Source: Pseudotamlana agarivorans (GTDB lineage Bacteria > Bacteroidota > Bacteroidia > Flavobacteriales > Flavobacteriaceae). From it: a stretch of DNA of 64,000 nucleotides. A program made the position numbers and the translations under genes. Below the pieces are notes generated by a model. The model ran no database searches, was not told the origin of the DNA, and worked only from the letters and a program-made list of their open reading frames with translations. The stretch spans positions 62,001 through 126,000 of the forward strand of contig NZ_LXEI01000014.1 of the NCBI RefSeq assembly GCF_001642835.1. Reading direction: 5' to 3'. Positions 26,698-34,474 of the stretch are shown here, piece after piece (position 1 is the stretch's first letter; each line of letters begins with the position of its first letter).

Positions 26698-29265
26698 CTA
26701 GTTTTTAATCAGCTTAGCAACACCGCCAGTATTTGTTTTTATAAAATAGATTCCTGCTTCTAAGTTGGAAATATCCATATCTTTTAGGTTTGTGAATTTT
26801 TTTACTTCAACTCCTGAGATGGTGTAAATTTTAACTTCTGTTGTGTTATGTATGGCCGAAAGGTTAAAAATACCTTTTGTTGGGTTTGGGTAAATCTTCA
26901 CCTGCTTTAGTTTCCCGTTGCCTTCTACGCTTGCTGTATTTGGTGTGCGAATATCTCGATTGAAATTGAAGATTTGCATGGTTACACTACTTATATGTCC
27001 TCCTGCATCTGGATAAGTTACCTCAATCGTGTTATTAGCTTGAATCAGGTTAAATGGCACTGGTATTTCCAATACACCAAAAAAGCGTTCTCTTTGAGCT
27101 TGGTCGTATCCTCTCCAATCAGAAGGAATCGTAATTGCCGTATTATTAACGGTAATTGTAGAAGGATAAACAAGTCTGCTATGCGGTCTTCCAACACCTA
27201 AGCGTAAAACGGCTTCTCCATAAGTGTTTTTTGACACACCGTTAACTTGAAAAGTTTCAGTTTGATTAGCGACGATTGGTTTTAAATAGTCTGTTGCATA
27301 GTATTTCGTTTCTGTATTCGAGTCGTTAAGGGTTATTGCATTGTCAAAAGTAACCTCTAAAATCATGGTGCCTTCAGCTCCTACAGTTACTGTTGAAGTG
27401 GTTGTTGGAATGGATTCCTCCAATAAAACAGGAGTTACATTATTTAAATAAAAGTGTTTTTTATTTATGGAATTTATAGTACCGTATTGCGTGTCAATAA
27501 ATTTTAAATCCACATCTTTTGAAACAAATTCTAAATTATTAAGAATAATGTAAGCCTTATTGCCATCAACATAGGCATCTACCTGAATATCTAAATCATC
27601 AGTCGTGGTATCTACTCTTGTACCTTTTACATCACTCCATAGTTGATAGAATTTAATCATATCAGAATACACCCAATTCCCAGTATATCCATAACCAGGT
27701 ACAAAAGTAGCAGGTTCATTTTCTTGCCTCATTAACCTATTGTTATAAGGATTTCCTTGTGGTGTGCTTCCCCATTGTGCTTTTAAAACTAAAAACGGTA
27801 GTGCTTTAGCAATAATATTTGGGCGTTCCATCATAGACATGAGTTGCGCGTTAGCACTCTTCACCCAAAGCCAATCCCTGTATGGAGACCAATCTTGGTT
27901 TCTTTGACCATTCATAACACCACCCATTTCAGATACTATAATAGGCTTTACATTATTAAATAACATGGTGCTGTATTGCTCCATCATATCAAAAGTAGCC
28001 TCAATATTACTACCACTTCTTAAATCAATCGTGCCATCGGGTTTCGAAGCAATATCGTATAAATGAATTGAAAAGAAATCCATGTTAGCTCCGGCTACAT
28101 CCATAAACAGTTTCCATCGTTTATTCCAACGTTGAAAATCTCCTTTTTCGAAATTAGGGAAAGCCGTTGTATAGCCACCAACCAAAGCGTTTGGTGTTTG
28201 TGTTTTAATAGCAGCAGCAACCTCATTATGAAAATCGGCAATATCTTGAATATCATGAGTAAAGTCTCCCGGACCACCGTACCCTTCATAAGCAGGTTCA
28301 TTAATAACCTCTACCCAACTAGGTGCAGGTTCGCCATTTCCGCTGTGGAATTCATTAATATAGCGTCCCATATACTCGCCTGTTGCAGTTCCGTTTGCCA
28401 AAAGCCAGCCTTGCCCAGTTGGAACCTGATCATGACCTGTCCAAAACGGATTTAATTGTCCTGCAAGAATAAGCTCGTTTCTACTTTCATAAGGGTGTAT
28501 AGCTGTTTTTGAAGCATAAGAATTTCTTGCGTTCAATCCTCTCGAAGCGATACTATTGGTACCAGTAGGCTTAGCAAATCCTGTTCGTGCAGGATCTTCA
28601 TCCACTTGATTTAAATTATAGGTAATACCTCCAGTATCTCTACCCAAATACACATCTAAACCATTTAAAAGATCATCGCGTAAATCAATCGGGTTACCAT
28701 TAGCATCAACGTTGTTACCGTCCCATTCTGCTTCCCCTTGGTTAGCATGAATACCAATATATTTCGATCGTTCGAAGGTTTCTTTTCCACCTACGATGTG
28801 TTTAGCATTTAGAGTAATGCTTACATTGGTATTAACCGTGTTTTCAGTGGTTAAATTAACATTTCTACTGTCATTTGCGCCACCATTACTTACAGTCCAC
28901 ATAAACATGTGTAAAAAGTAATAGTTCCCTGCAGGTAATGTTGTTGGCGCATTTGCAGCTATGGTATAGGTTGTAGAAAATGAATCTGAATCAGGTTGTT
29001 GTCCTGAATTTTCATTTCGTACATAATCACTGCCATAACTGTTTACAATGACATTTGATGAATTTTTTTCCTGTAATATCACCTGTATATAACTAAAGTC
29101 ACCTGGGGTGCTATAGGACAAGGTCATATTTATTACTTGCCCAGGATAAAAGTTTTGTGAGCCCTTAGGGCCATAATCTGAGGAATTGTCCCAAGAAAAT
29201 GTGTTTTGTCCATAACTAAAGACAGTAAATAATAATAGAGCTACTAGTAGTTTAATTTTTTTCAT
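26698..29265 (-). CDS. GH86 family beta-agarase/beta-porphyranase with T9SS sorting domain
   Basis: An 855-residue secreted enzyme. It has a Sec signal peptide (cleavage near SYGQ, residue 20). A beta-sandwich module (about 22-150) precedes the (beta/alpha)8 catalytic domain (about 160-560). The acid/base candidate is E323 in SWVEVINEPAY and the nucleophile candidate is E446 in PIIVSEMGG. The KYIGIHANQGEAEW opening fits GH86. Beta-sandwich domains follow (about 570-780), then a type A T9SS sorting signal (TKGIFNLSAIHNTTEVKIYTISG to the end). GH86 cleaves agarose or porphyran from red algae; sequence alone does not separate the two. It acts outside the cell. No SusCD pair is adjacent. Confidence 0.85.
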   Translation of the reverse strand: MKKIKLLVALLLFTVFSYGQNTFSWDNSSDYGPKGSQNFYPGQVINMTLSYSTPGDFSYIQVILQEKNSSNVIVNSYGSDYVRNENSGQQPDSDSFSTTYTIAANAPTTLPAGNYYFLHMFMWTVSNGGANDSRNVNLTTENTVNTNVSITLNAKHIVGGKETFERSKYIGIHANQGEAEWDGNNVDANGNPIDLRDDLLNGLDVYLGRDTGGITYNLNQVDEDPARTGFAKPTGTNSIASRGLNARNSYASKTAIHPYESRNELILAGQLNPFWTGHDQVPTGQGWLLANGTATGEYMGRYINEFHSGNGEPAPSWVEVINEPAYEGYGGPGDFTHDIQDIADFHNEVAAAIKTQTPNALVGGYTTAFPNFEKGDFQRWNKRWKLFMDVAGANMDFFSIHLYDIASKPDGTIDLRSGSNIEATFDMMEQYSTMLFNNVKPIIVSEMGGVMNGQRNQDWSPYRDWLWVKSANAQLMSMMERPNIIAKALPFLVLKAQWGSTPQGNPYNNRLMRQENEPATFVPGYGYTGNWVYSDMIKFYQLWSDVKGTRVDTTTDDLDIQVDAYVDGNKAYIILNNLEFVSKDVDLKFIDTQYGTINSINKKHFYLNNVTPVLLEESIPTTTSTVTVGAEGTMILEVTFDNAITLNDSNTETKYYATDYLKPIVANQTETFQVNGVSKNTYGEAVLRLGVGRPHSRLVYPSTITVNNTAITIPSDWRGYDQAQRERFFGVLEIPVPFNLIQANNTIEVTYPDAGGHISSVTMQIFNFNRDIRTPNTASVEGNGKLKQVKIYPNPTKGIFNLSAIHNTTEVKIYTISGVEVKKFTNLKDMDISNLEAGIYFIKTNTGGVAKLIKN

Positions 29266-29711
29266 AGTTTTTATAATGTAGTTGAAAATGGGGTTTATTA
29301 GGTGTTAAAATGACTTACAAGTTGTGGTGGTTTTTAAACACCTTTAAGTTCATTTTTTATAACTCAAAATGTGAAATTACCCTTTTTCATGCCTGAGTCG
29401 TGGATTACCTACTCGATTTAAACTTGACATGCCCAATATTTGTTGAGTGATGATATTATTTTACGCCATAGAAATGGCATTTTTAAGAATTAGGAGAATA
29501 TAGAGTTGGTAGGCTTAATTTAAGTTTTCAAGTCTCAAATGTACCATGGGTATTGAGAAACTTCAATAGTGTATAGTTTAAATCTAGTTGATTTTGAGAG
29601 CAGGTTATGTTTTATTAAATATATTATAATTATGAAAAAAAAGTTCAGACATTCCTCGATAAATTTAGTGCATCATGCGGTTGAAACTTTTAAAAAGGGA
29701 TAAATTATGAC
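29266..29711. other. Intergenic region upstream of the GH86 gene
   Basis: 446 nt that must carry the GH86 promoter on the minus strand; no exact TAnnTTTG box was found. A 23-codon frame (29632-29703, MKKKFRHSSINLVHHAV...) precedes the broken Crp/Fnr gene. It is too short and unsupported to call a gene and may be the remains of one. Confidence 0.45.
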
Positions 29712-29906
29712 ATGGAAAACGATGTATTAATTCAAAATATCGAAAAAAGCATACAACTTTCTAAGTCAGAGTTGGAGCAATTATGTAGCTATTTTAAACC
29801 CAAGGTGATTCAGAAAAAAGAGTTTTTATTAACTCAGGGTAGTGTTTGTAAATTTGAAGGTTTTGTGTTAGATGGTTGTTTTAGGGTTTTTGTATTAGAA
29901 AATTAA
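29712..29906 (+). pseudogene. Truncated Crp/Fnr family regulator
   Basis: A 64-codon frame matching the N-terminal start of Bacteroidota Crp/Fnr-type regulators: a helical leader, then the beginning of the cyclic-nucleotide-binding roll (SELEQLCSYFKPKVIQKKEFLLTQGSVCKFEGFVLDGCFRVFVLEN). Full proteins are about 190 residues. The rest of the sensor domain and the whole helix-turn-helix are missing, and the following sequence (terminator and tRNA) cannot encode them. It is therefore a gene remnant rather than a frameshifted gene. The 3' break lies about 70 nt from the tRNA-Pro end. Confidence 0.75.
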
Positions 29907-29935
29907 GGCAACGCAAATAACAATATACCCTTAAA

Positions 29936-29979
29936 GCAAAAAACACCAATAATCTTTTAAGACTATTAGTGTTTTTTTG
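29936..29979 (-). terminator. Terminator after tRNA-Pro
   Basis: AACACcAATAaTC pairs with GAcTATTaGTGTT using G-U pairs. A-runs on the plus strand give a T-run on the minus strand directly downstream of the tRNA. Confidence 0.8.
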
Positions 29980-30054
29980 TCGGGGTGGCAGGATTCGAAC
30001 CTGCGACCTCCGCGTCCCAAACGCGGCGCGATAACCGGGCTACGCTACACCCCG
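29980..30054 (-). tRNA. tRNA-Pro (anticodon UGG)
   Basis: The minus strand folds as a cloverleaf: acceptor CGGGGTG/CACCCCG, D-arm GCCCGGTTATCGCGC, anticodon arm CCGCGTT-TGG-GACGCGG with anticodon TGG, T-arm GCAGGTTCGAATCCTGC and discriminator A. The CCA is not encoded. Confidence 0.96.
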
Positions 30055-30241
30055 AATCATTGGTTATCTCTAACGGGATGCAAATATACTCTTTTTATTT
30101 GTTTCACAAATGTTTTTTTATATTTTATTTACTGTTTTAATTCCAGTCTAAAGCTCCAACTTTTTTAAACATGGTTACCATCAAATTCTCGCAAAATAAT
30201 TTACTAAATTGCTTAACCTAGAACCGCACAAAATAGTCCAT

Positions 30242-31372
30242 ATGAAAAAGCAGCACATCACGTTCTTAATTATACTACTACTCACGCTCACCGCATGTTC
30301 GCAGCAAAAAGAGTCGATTCCCGCAACCACATCCCATTACAATTATAAAACCGAATTGATAGTCCCAGATTTAGACATCCCATGGGGCATGACTTTTCTT
30401 CCAGATGGCAGCATGCTCATCACCGAAAAATCGGGTGAGCTCATTCATTTTAAAGATAACACAAAACATAAAGTTTCAGGGGTCCCAGACATTTATGTGC
30501 GTGGCCAAGGCGGATTTTTAGACATTCAATTACATCCCAATTACGAGGAAACCGATTGGATTTATTTCTCTTACGCTTCCGCGGAAGGCGAAGGTGATGG
30601 AGGAAACACCGCCATTATGAGAGCCCATTTCGAAGCTGCCAACCATAAATTATTCGGAAACGAACGCTTATATAAAGCAGAACCCAATACTAGAAAAGGT
30701 CAGCACTGGGGTTCCCGAATCGCTTTCGACGACGACGGCTATCTGTACTTTTCAATTGGCGAACGCGGCCAACGCGATGTAAACCCTCAAGACATCACTA
30801 AAGATGGCGGCAAAATTTACCGTCTTCATGACGATGGACGCATCCCTTCAGACAATCCTTTCATAAATTCCAAACAAGCCAAAACAGCCATTTACAGTTA
30901 CGGGCATCGCAATCCGCAAGGCCTTATTAAAAACCCTTTAACTGGCGAACTCTGGTCTCACGAACACGGTCCGCAAGGCGGAGACGAAATTAATATCATT
31001 AAAAAAGGCAAAAATTACGGCTGGCCGGTTATTTCATACGGAGTTAATTATGGTGGCACCTCTTTTACCGAGCTCACTCATAAAGACGGCATGGAACAAC
31101 CACTTTTTTATTGGACGCCATCTATAGCTCCTAGTGGCATGACTTTAGTGACTTCGGATAAATATCCCGAATGGAAAAACCATCTGTTAGTTGGATCTTT
31201 AAAATTCAGCTATTTAGAACTACTTACTTTAAAAGACCAAAAAGTGATAAAACGCGAAAAATTATTTGAAGACATCGGACGATTACGCCATGTCGTACAA
31301 GATCCAGATGGGTACATTTATATAGCGGTAGAAGGTCAAGGCATTTATAAAATCATTCCTGAAAAAAAATAA
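30242..31372 (+). CDS. PQQ-dependent aldose sugar dehydrogenase (YliI/Asd-like lipoprotein)
   Basis: A 376-residue six-bladed propeller of the glucose/sorbosone dehydrogenase family. The start at MKKQHITF (30242) is preferred because it begins a lipoprotein signal (LTLTACS). Family landmarks are WGMTFLPDGSMLITEKSG, GQGGFLDIQLHPNY, KGQHWGSRIAFDDDGYLYFSIGERG, YSYGHRNPQGL and HEHGPQGGDEINIIKKGKNYGWP. These supply the catalytic His (WG) and PQQ/calcium ligands. It oxidises aldose sugars in the periplasm with PQQ. The cytochrome c gene 8 nt downstream is the obvious electron acceptor. No PQQ synthesis genes are in the window. Confidence 0.9.
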   Translation: MKKQHITFLIILLLTLTACSQQKESIPATTSHYNYKTELIVPDLDIPWGMTFLPDGSMLITEKSGELIHFKDNTKHKVSGVPDIYVRGQGGFLDIQLHPNYEETDWIYFSYASAEGEGDGGNTAIMRAHFEAANHKLFGNERLYKAEPNTRKGQHWGSRIAFDDDGYLYFSIGERGQRDVNPQDITKDGGKIYRLHDDGRIPSDNPFINSKQAKTAIYSYGHRNPQGLIKNPLTGELWSHEHGPQGGDEINIIKKGKNYGWPVISYGVNYGGTSFTELTHKDGMEQPLFYWTPSIAPSGMTLVTSDKYPEWKNHLLVGSLKFSYLELLTLKDQKVIKREKLFEDIGRLRHVVQDPDGYIYIAVEGQGIYKIIPEKK

Positions 31373-31380
31373 TCATACAT

Positions 31381-31782
31381 ATGAGAACCATTCTAGTAAG
31401 CATTTTAACTTTTACTACCTTTTTAACGGTGCATCTTACAGGCCAAGATCCGTTGGAAGTGAGTATCCAACGCGGAGAAGTGATATACGAAGACTTCTGT
31501 GTTACGTGTCACCTCCCCAATGGTCAAGGTATTAAAAACACCTATCCGCCTCTAGCAAAATCTGATTTTCTTATGGAAAACAGAAAGACGAGTATTCACC
31601 TTCTTAAATACGGCATCAATAAGAAAATTAAAGTAAATGGCATAACTTATAATGGTAATATGCCTGCTATGGGTTTAGACAATGATGAGATTGCCGATGT
31701 TATGAACTACATCACCAATTCATGGAGTAATACCAATTCTAAAATGATTACCGAAGCCGAAGTTGAATCTGTTAAAAAGTAA
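31381..31782 (+). CDS. Periplasmic class I cytochrome c
   Basis: A 133-residue secreted protein with signal peptide and one haem site, C40-V-T-C-H44. The likely axial Met is M94 in NGNMPAMG, with a following helix (NDEIADVMNYITNSW). The order CxxCH ... NGxMPxMG ... D(E)EIADV-x-Y matches small monohaem cytochromes that accompany PQQ dehydrogenases and sugar or formaldehyde oxidation. It is 8 nt downstream of the PQQ sugar dehydrogenase gene and surely cotranscribed. It would pass electrons on to a terminal oxidase. Confidence 0.92.
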   Translation: MRTILVSILTFTTFLTVHLTGQDPLEVSIQRGEVIYEDFCVTCHLPNGQGIKNTYPPLAKSDFLMENRKTSIHLLKYGINKKIKVNGITYNGNMPAMGLDNDEIADVMNYITNSWSNTNSKMITEAEVESVKK

Positions 31783-31976
31783 ACATTTGCCCAATTTCAT
31801 TTTTACATTTGAACGGATTTAACCTTTTTGCGTTTAAGCGAAAATTAGACATTTTTTGATAATTTGAACGTTTTTTTGAGTTCCATAGCTGAGCTACGGA
31901 AAGAAAAAAAGATGAAAAACAGGTGAAAAAGGACCATTTTTTAACAAATGGAAAAAGTTTCAATCAGTACTTTAAC

Positions 31977-31984
31977 TAACTTTG
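31977..31984 (+). promoter_or_regulatory. -7 promoter box of the udk operon
   Basis: TAACTTTG matches TAnnTTTG and ends 26 nt before the udk start codon. The -33 element is not clear. Confidence 0.5.
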
Positions 31985-32010
31985 CAAACTAGGGAACAAA
32001 ACTAAAAATT

Positions 32011-32616
32011 ATGCTTTTAATAGGAATTGCTGGCGGCACCGGTTGTGGAAAAACAACGGTTGTCAATAAAATACTTAACGAACTTCCCGATGGTGAGGTA
32101 GGCGTTATTTCTCAGGATTCTTACTATAAAGACACCACGCATTTAAGTTATGATGAGCGTGTTACCATTAATTTTGACCACCCCCGCTCTATCGATTTTG
32201 ACCTGCTAACCAAGCATCTCAAAGATTTAAAAGACAATAAAGTTATTGAGCAGCCCATGTATTCTTTTGTGAAACACAATAGGACAGGCGACACCATTTT
32301 AACCCACCCTAGAAAGGTGATGATTGTAGAAGGCATTTTAATATTAACCAATCCAGAATTAAGAGATTTGTGCGATATTAAAATTTATGTACATGCCGAT
32401 AGCGACGAACGCCTAATACGCCGATTAAAACGCGATATTGCCGAGCGTGGTCGTGATCTCGACGAGGTTTTAGCACGATACCAAAATACCCTAAAACCCA
32501 TGCATACCCAATTTATAGAACCCACTAAGGAGTATGCCGATATAATAATACCAAACAACAAACACAACATTGTGGCTGTAGATATCATTAAAAACATTAT
32601 TGCCCAAAAATTGTAG
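32011..32616 (+). CDS. udk: Uridine kinase
   Basis: A 201-residue cytoplasmic enzyme that phosphorylates uridine and cytidine with ATP or GTP in pyrimidine salvage. The P-loop GGTGCGKTT is at 8-16. The nucleoside-binding DSYYKD follows at about 36-41, then NFDHPRSIDFDLL and the basic lid RRLKRDIAERGRD. The length equals the family norm. It opens an operon with the FtsB/DivIC-like gene (1 nt gap) and mutA, preceded by a -7 box. Confidence 0.96.
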   Translation: MLLIGIAGGTGCGKTTVVNKILNELPDGEVGVISQDSYYKDTTHLSYDERVTINFDHPRSIDFDLLTKHLKDLKDNKVIEQPMYSFVKHNRTGDTILTHPRKVMIVEGILILTNPELRDLCDIKIYVHADSDERLIRRLKRDIAERGRDLDEVLARYQNTLKPMHTQFIEPTKEYADIIIPNNKHNIVAVDIIKNIIAQKL

Positions 32617-32617
32617 A

Positions 32618-32941
32618 ATGAAACTCAAAAAAAACAAATATTTAAAACCCTTTAAAAATGTCTACCTCCTTATTGGAGCCGTTTTCATTGTTTGGATGCT
32701 TTTTTTTGATGCCAATTCATGGATCATTCACAGTGAATTAAACGAGGAAATAGACGACCTAGAAAACGAGAAGGAGTATTACAAAAAAGAAATTATAAAA
32801 GATAAAAAAGCCCTAAAAGAATTAGAAACAGCTAATGGTTTAGAAAAATTTGCTCGCGAAAAGTATTATATGAAATATGACAATGAAGAAATTTATATCA
32901 TTGAATACGAAGACAGTTTAAAAACCAATGCAGATGACTAA
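32618..32941 (+). CDS. Septum formation initiator (FtsB/DivIC family)
   Basis: A 107-residue bitopic membrane protein: short basic cytoplasmic N-terminus, one membrane helix (about 15-33) and a leucine/Glu/Lys coiled coil (HSELNEEIDDLENEKEYYKKEIIKDKKALKEL). The C-terminal ANGLEKFAREKYYMKYDNEEIYIIEYE is the DivIC signature. It would act in the divisome with FtsL/FtsQ. The start at 32618 (ATG after the udk TAG) is chosen over an upstream start inside udk. The 3' end overlaps the mutA start. Confidence 0.9.
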   Translation: MKLKKNKYLKPFKNVYLLIGAVFIVWMLFFDANSWIIHSELNEEIDDLENEKEYYKKEIIKDKKALKELETANGLEKFAREKYYMKYDNEEIYIIEYEDSLKTNADD

Positions 32942-34295
32942 AGGGCTATTCAGCGAATTCGAACCTGTATCTTCCAAACAATGGAAACAAAAAATACAGT
33001 ATGATTTAATGGGCGCCGACTATAACAGCGCACTCATTTGGAATTCCAATGAAGATATTGCCGTAAAACCCTTTTATCATGCTGATGATTTTAGCGATTT
33101 CCCTGAAATTTCAAACACCAAAGCCACCGCTTGGAAAATAGCGCAGCAAATTTTTGTTGCCGATGTTGAAAAATCCAATCTTCATGCTATTGATGTATTA
33201 AATCGAGGAGCTGATAGCATAACTTTTATAATCCCTTCAGACAGCATTTCAGTTGAAAGATTAATTGAAAATATCGACACAGAAACCACAACAATTCTTT
33301 TTCAGCTTCAATTTCTTTCAGAATCTTACATTGATAACCTGCTAAAAATATGTCCTAACAGTAGTATTGACATAGACATTATCAATCGGCTTGCTGAAAC
33401 AGGAAATTGGTTTGAAAATCTCCAATCGGACTTTCAGTCATTCAGAAAAATATCACCCAAAACCGCATCATTTTCAGTAGATGCATCGCTTTATCAAAAT
33501 GCGGGTGCCAATATGGTACAGCAACTGGCCTACGCCTTAGCGCATGCTCATGAATACCTAACAAACCTTGACAACAATCAGGTTGACTTAACAAATTACC
33601 AAGTCACTTTCAAGGTTGCTATAGGGAGCAATTACTTTTTTGAAATCGCCAAGCTTAAAGCACTACGCCTACTTTGGGAAAGCCTCGCTTTAGAATACGG
33701 GATGACAAGCACATGTAAAATTACAGCAACCCCTACAAAGCGCAATAAAACCATATACGAAGCCTACAATAATTTACTACGAAGTACCACTGAATGCATG
33801 AGTGCCATATTGGGTGGCGCAGATACGATTTACAACCTACCCTATGACGATCTTTTTAAAAAAACCAATGAATTTAGCGAACGTATTGCTAGAAATCAAT
33901 TGCTTATTTTAAAACACGAAAGTTATTTTAATGCGGTAAACAACCCTTCTGATGGCGCTTATTACGTAGAAAGTCTGACAAATCAACTTGCTGAAAAAGC
34001 CTTAAACTTATTTAAAGACATCGAAAGAAATGGCGGCTTTTTAAAACAGCTAAAAGCAGGAACGATTCAAAGAAAAATTAAAGAAAGTGAGCAAAAAGAA
34101 GTTCAGCAATTCGATGAAGGAGATCGTATTTTAATTGGCAGTAATTTACACCCAAACTCTGAGGATAAAATGAAGGATAAACTAGAACTTTATCCTTTTG
34201 TAAAAACAAATCCCAGAAAAACGCTAATTGAACCTATCATAGAAAAACGATTAGCAGCTTTGCATGAGCATAAACGTCTAAAAAATGAAAATTAA
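32934..34295 (+). CDS. mutA: Methylmalonyl-CoA mutase small subunit
   Basis: A 453-residue protein homologous to the mutase barrel domain but without the cobalamin-binding domain, as expected of the small (beta) subunit. Start codons at 32928 and 32934 are both possible; MTKGLFSEF is like the family start. The family-typical opening is FEPVSSKQWKQKIQYDLMGADYNSALIW. SIDASLY-like (FSVDASLYQNAG) and GGADTIYNLPYDDLFKKTNEFSERIARNQLLILKHES are also conserved. It pairs with MutB to interconvert methylmalonyl-CoA and succinyl-CoA. It overlaps the FtsB-like gene by 8 nt. Confidence 0.93.
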   Translation: MTKGLFSEFEPVSSKQWKQKIQYDLMGADYNSALIWNSNEDIAVKPFYHADDFSDFPEISNTKATAWKIAQQIFVADVEKSNLHAIDVLNRGADSITFIIPSDSISVERLIENIDTETTTILFQLQFLSESYIDNLLKICPNSSIDIDIINRLAETGNWFENLQSDFQSFRKISPKTASFSVDASLYQNAGANMVQQLAYALAHAHEYLTNLDNNQVDLTNYQVTFKVAIGSNYFFEIAKLKALRLLWESLALEYGMTSTCKITATPTKRNKTIYEAYNNLLRSTTECMSAILGGADTIYNLPYDDLFKKTNEFSERIARNQLLILKHESYFNAVNNPSDGAYYVESLTNQLAEKALNLFKDIERNGGFLKQLKAGTIQRKIKESEQKEVQQFDEGDRILIGSNLHPNSEDKMKDKLELYPFVKTNPRKTLIEPIIEKRLAALHEHKRLKNEN

Positions 34296-34392
34296 AAACA
34301 TCTTAAACCTGATATTATTGACTTTATTTAATAGCGTAACCTATAGCTTTGCATACAAAAGCATGAAACACAAAATCAATCAAACCAAATAA
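34285..34392 (+). CDS. Possible 35-residue small membrane or secreted peptide
   Basis: A short frame overlapping the mutA stop codon, with ATG at 34285: a basic start (MKIKN), a hydrophobic core (ILNLILLTLFNSVTYSFAY) and a polar tail rich in Lys (KSMKHKINQTK). This is signal-peptide or small-membrane-peptide like. It sits in the 180-nt gap between mutA and mutB, where no other frame explains the sequence. It may be a genuine small protein, the residue of a lost gene, or chance. Low confidence. Confidence 0.3.
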   Translation: MKIKNILNLILLTLFNSVTYSFAYKSMKHKINQTK

Positions 34393-34474
34393 TGGTTTAG
34401 ATTTGTCCTATACCCAACTGATAGACGCGAATTTAAATCAAATACAATAACAAAGACCTTGTAACAGCACCGTT

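Noticed and set aside
29980-30054. tRNA-Pro as the attachment site of an integrated island
   Set aside because: No repeat of the tRNA 3' end and no integrase gene are seen in the window.
29977-30168. Plus-strand 63-codon frame starting MSGWQDSNLRPP
   Set aside because: It is the antisense translation of tRNA-Pro, a common false gene.
30209-30241. Upstream start of the PQQ sugar dehydrogenase
   Set aside because: The 11 extra residues (MLNLEPHKIVH) precede a proper lipoprotein signal that begins at 30242.
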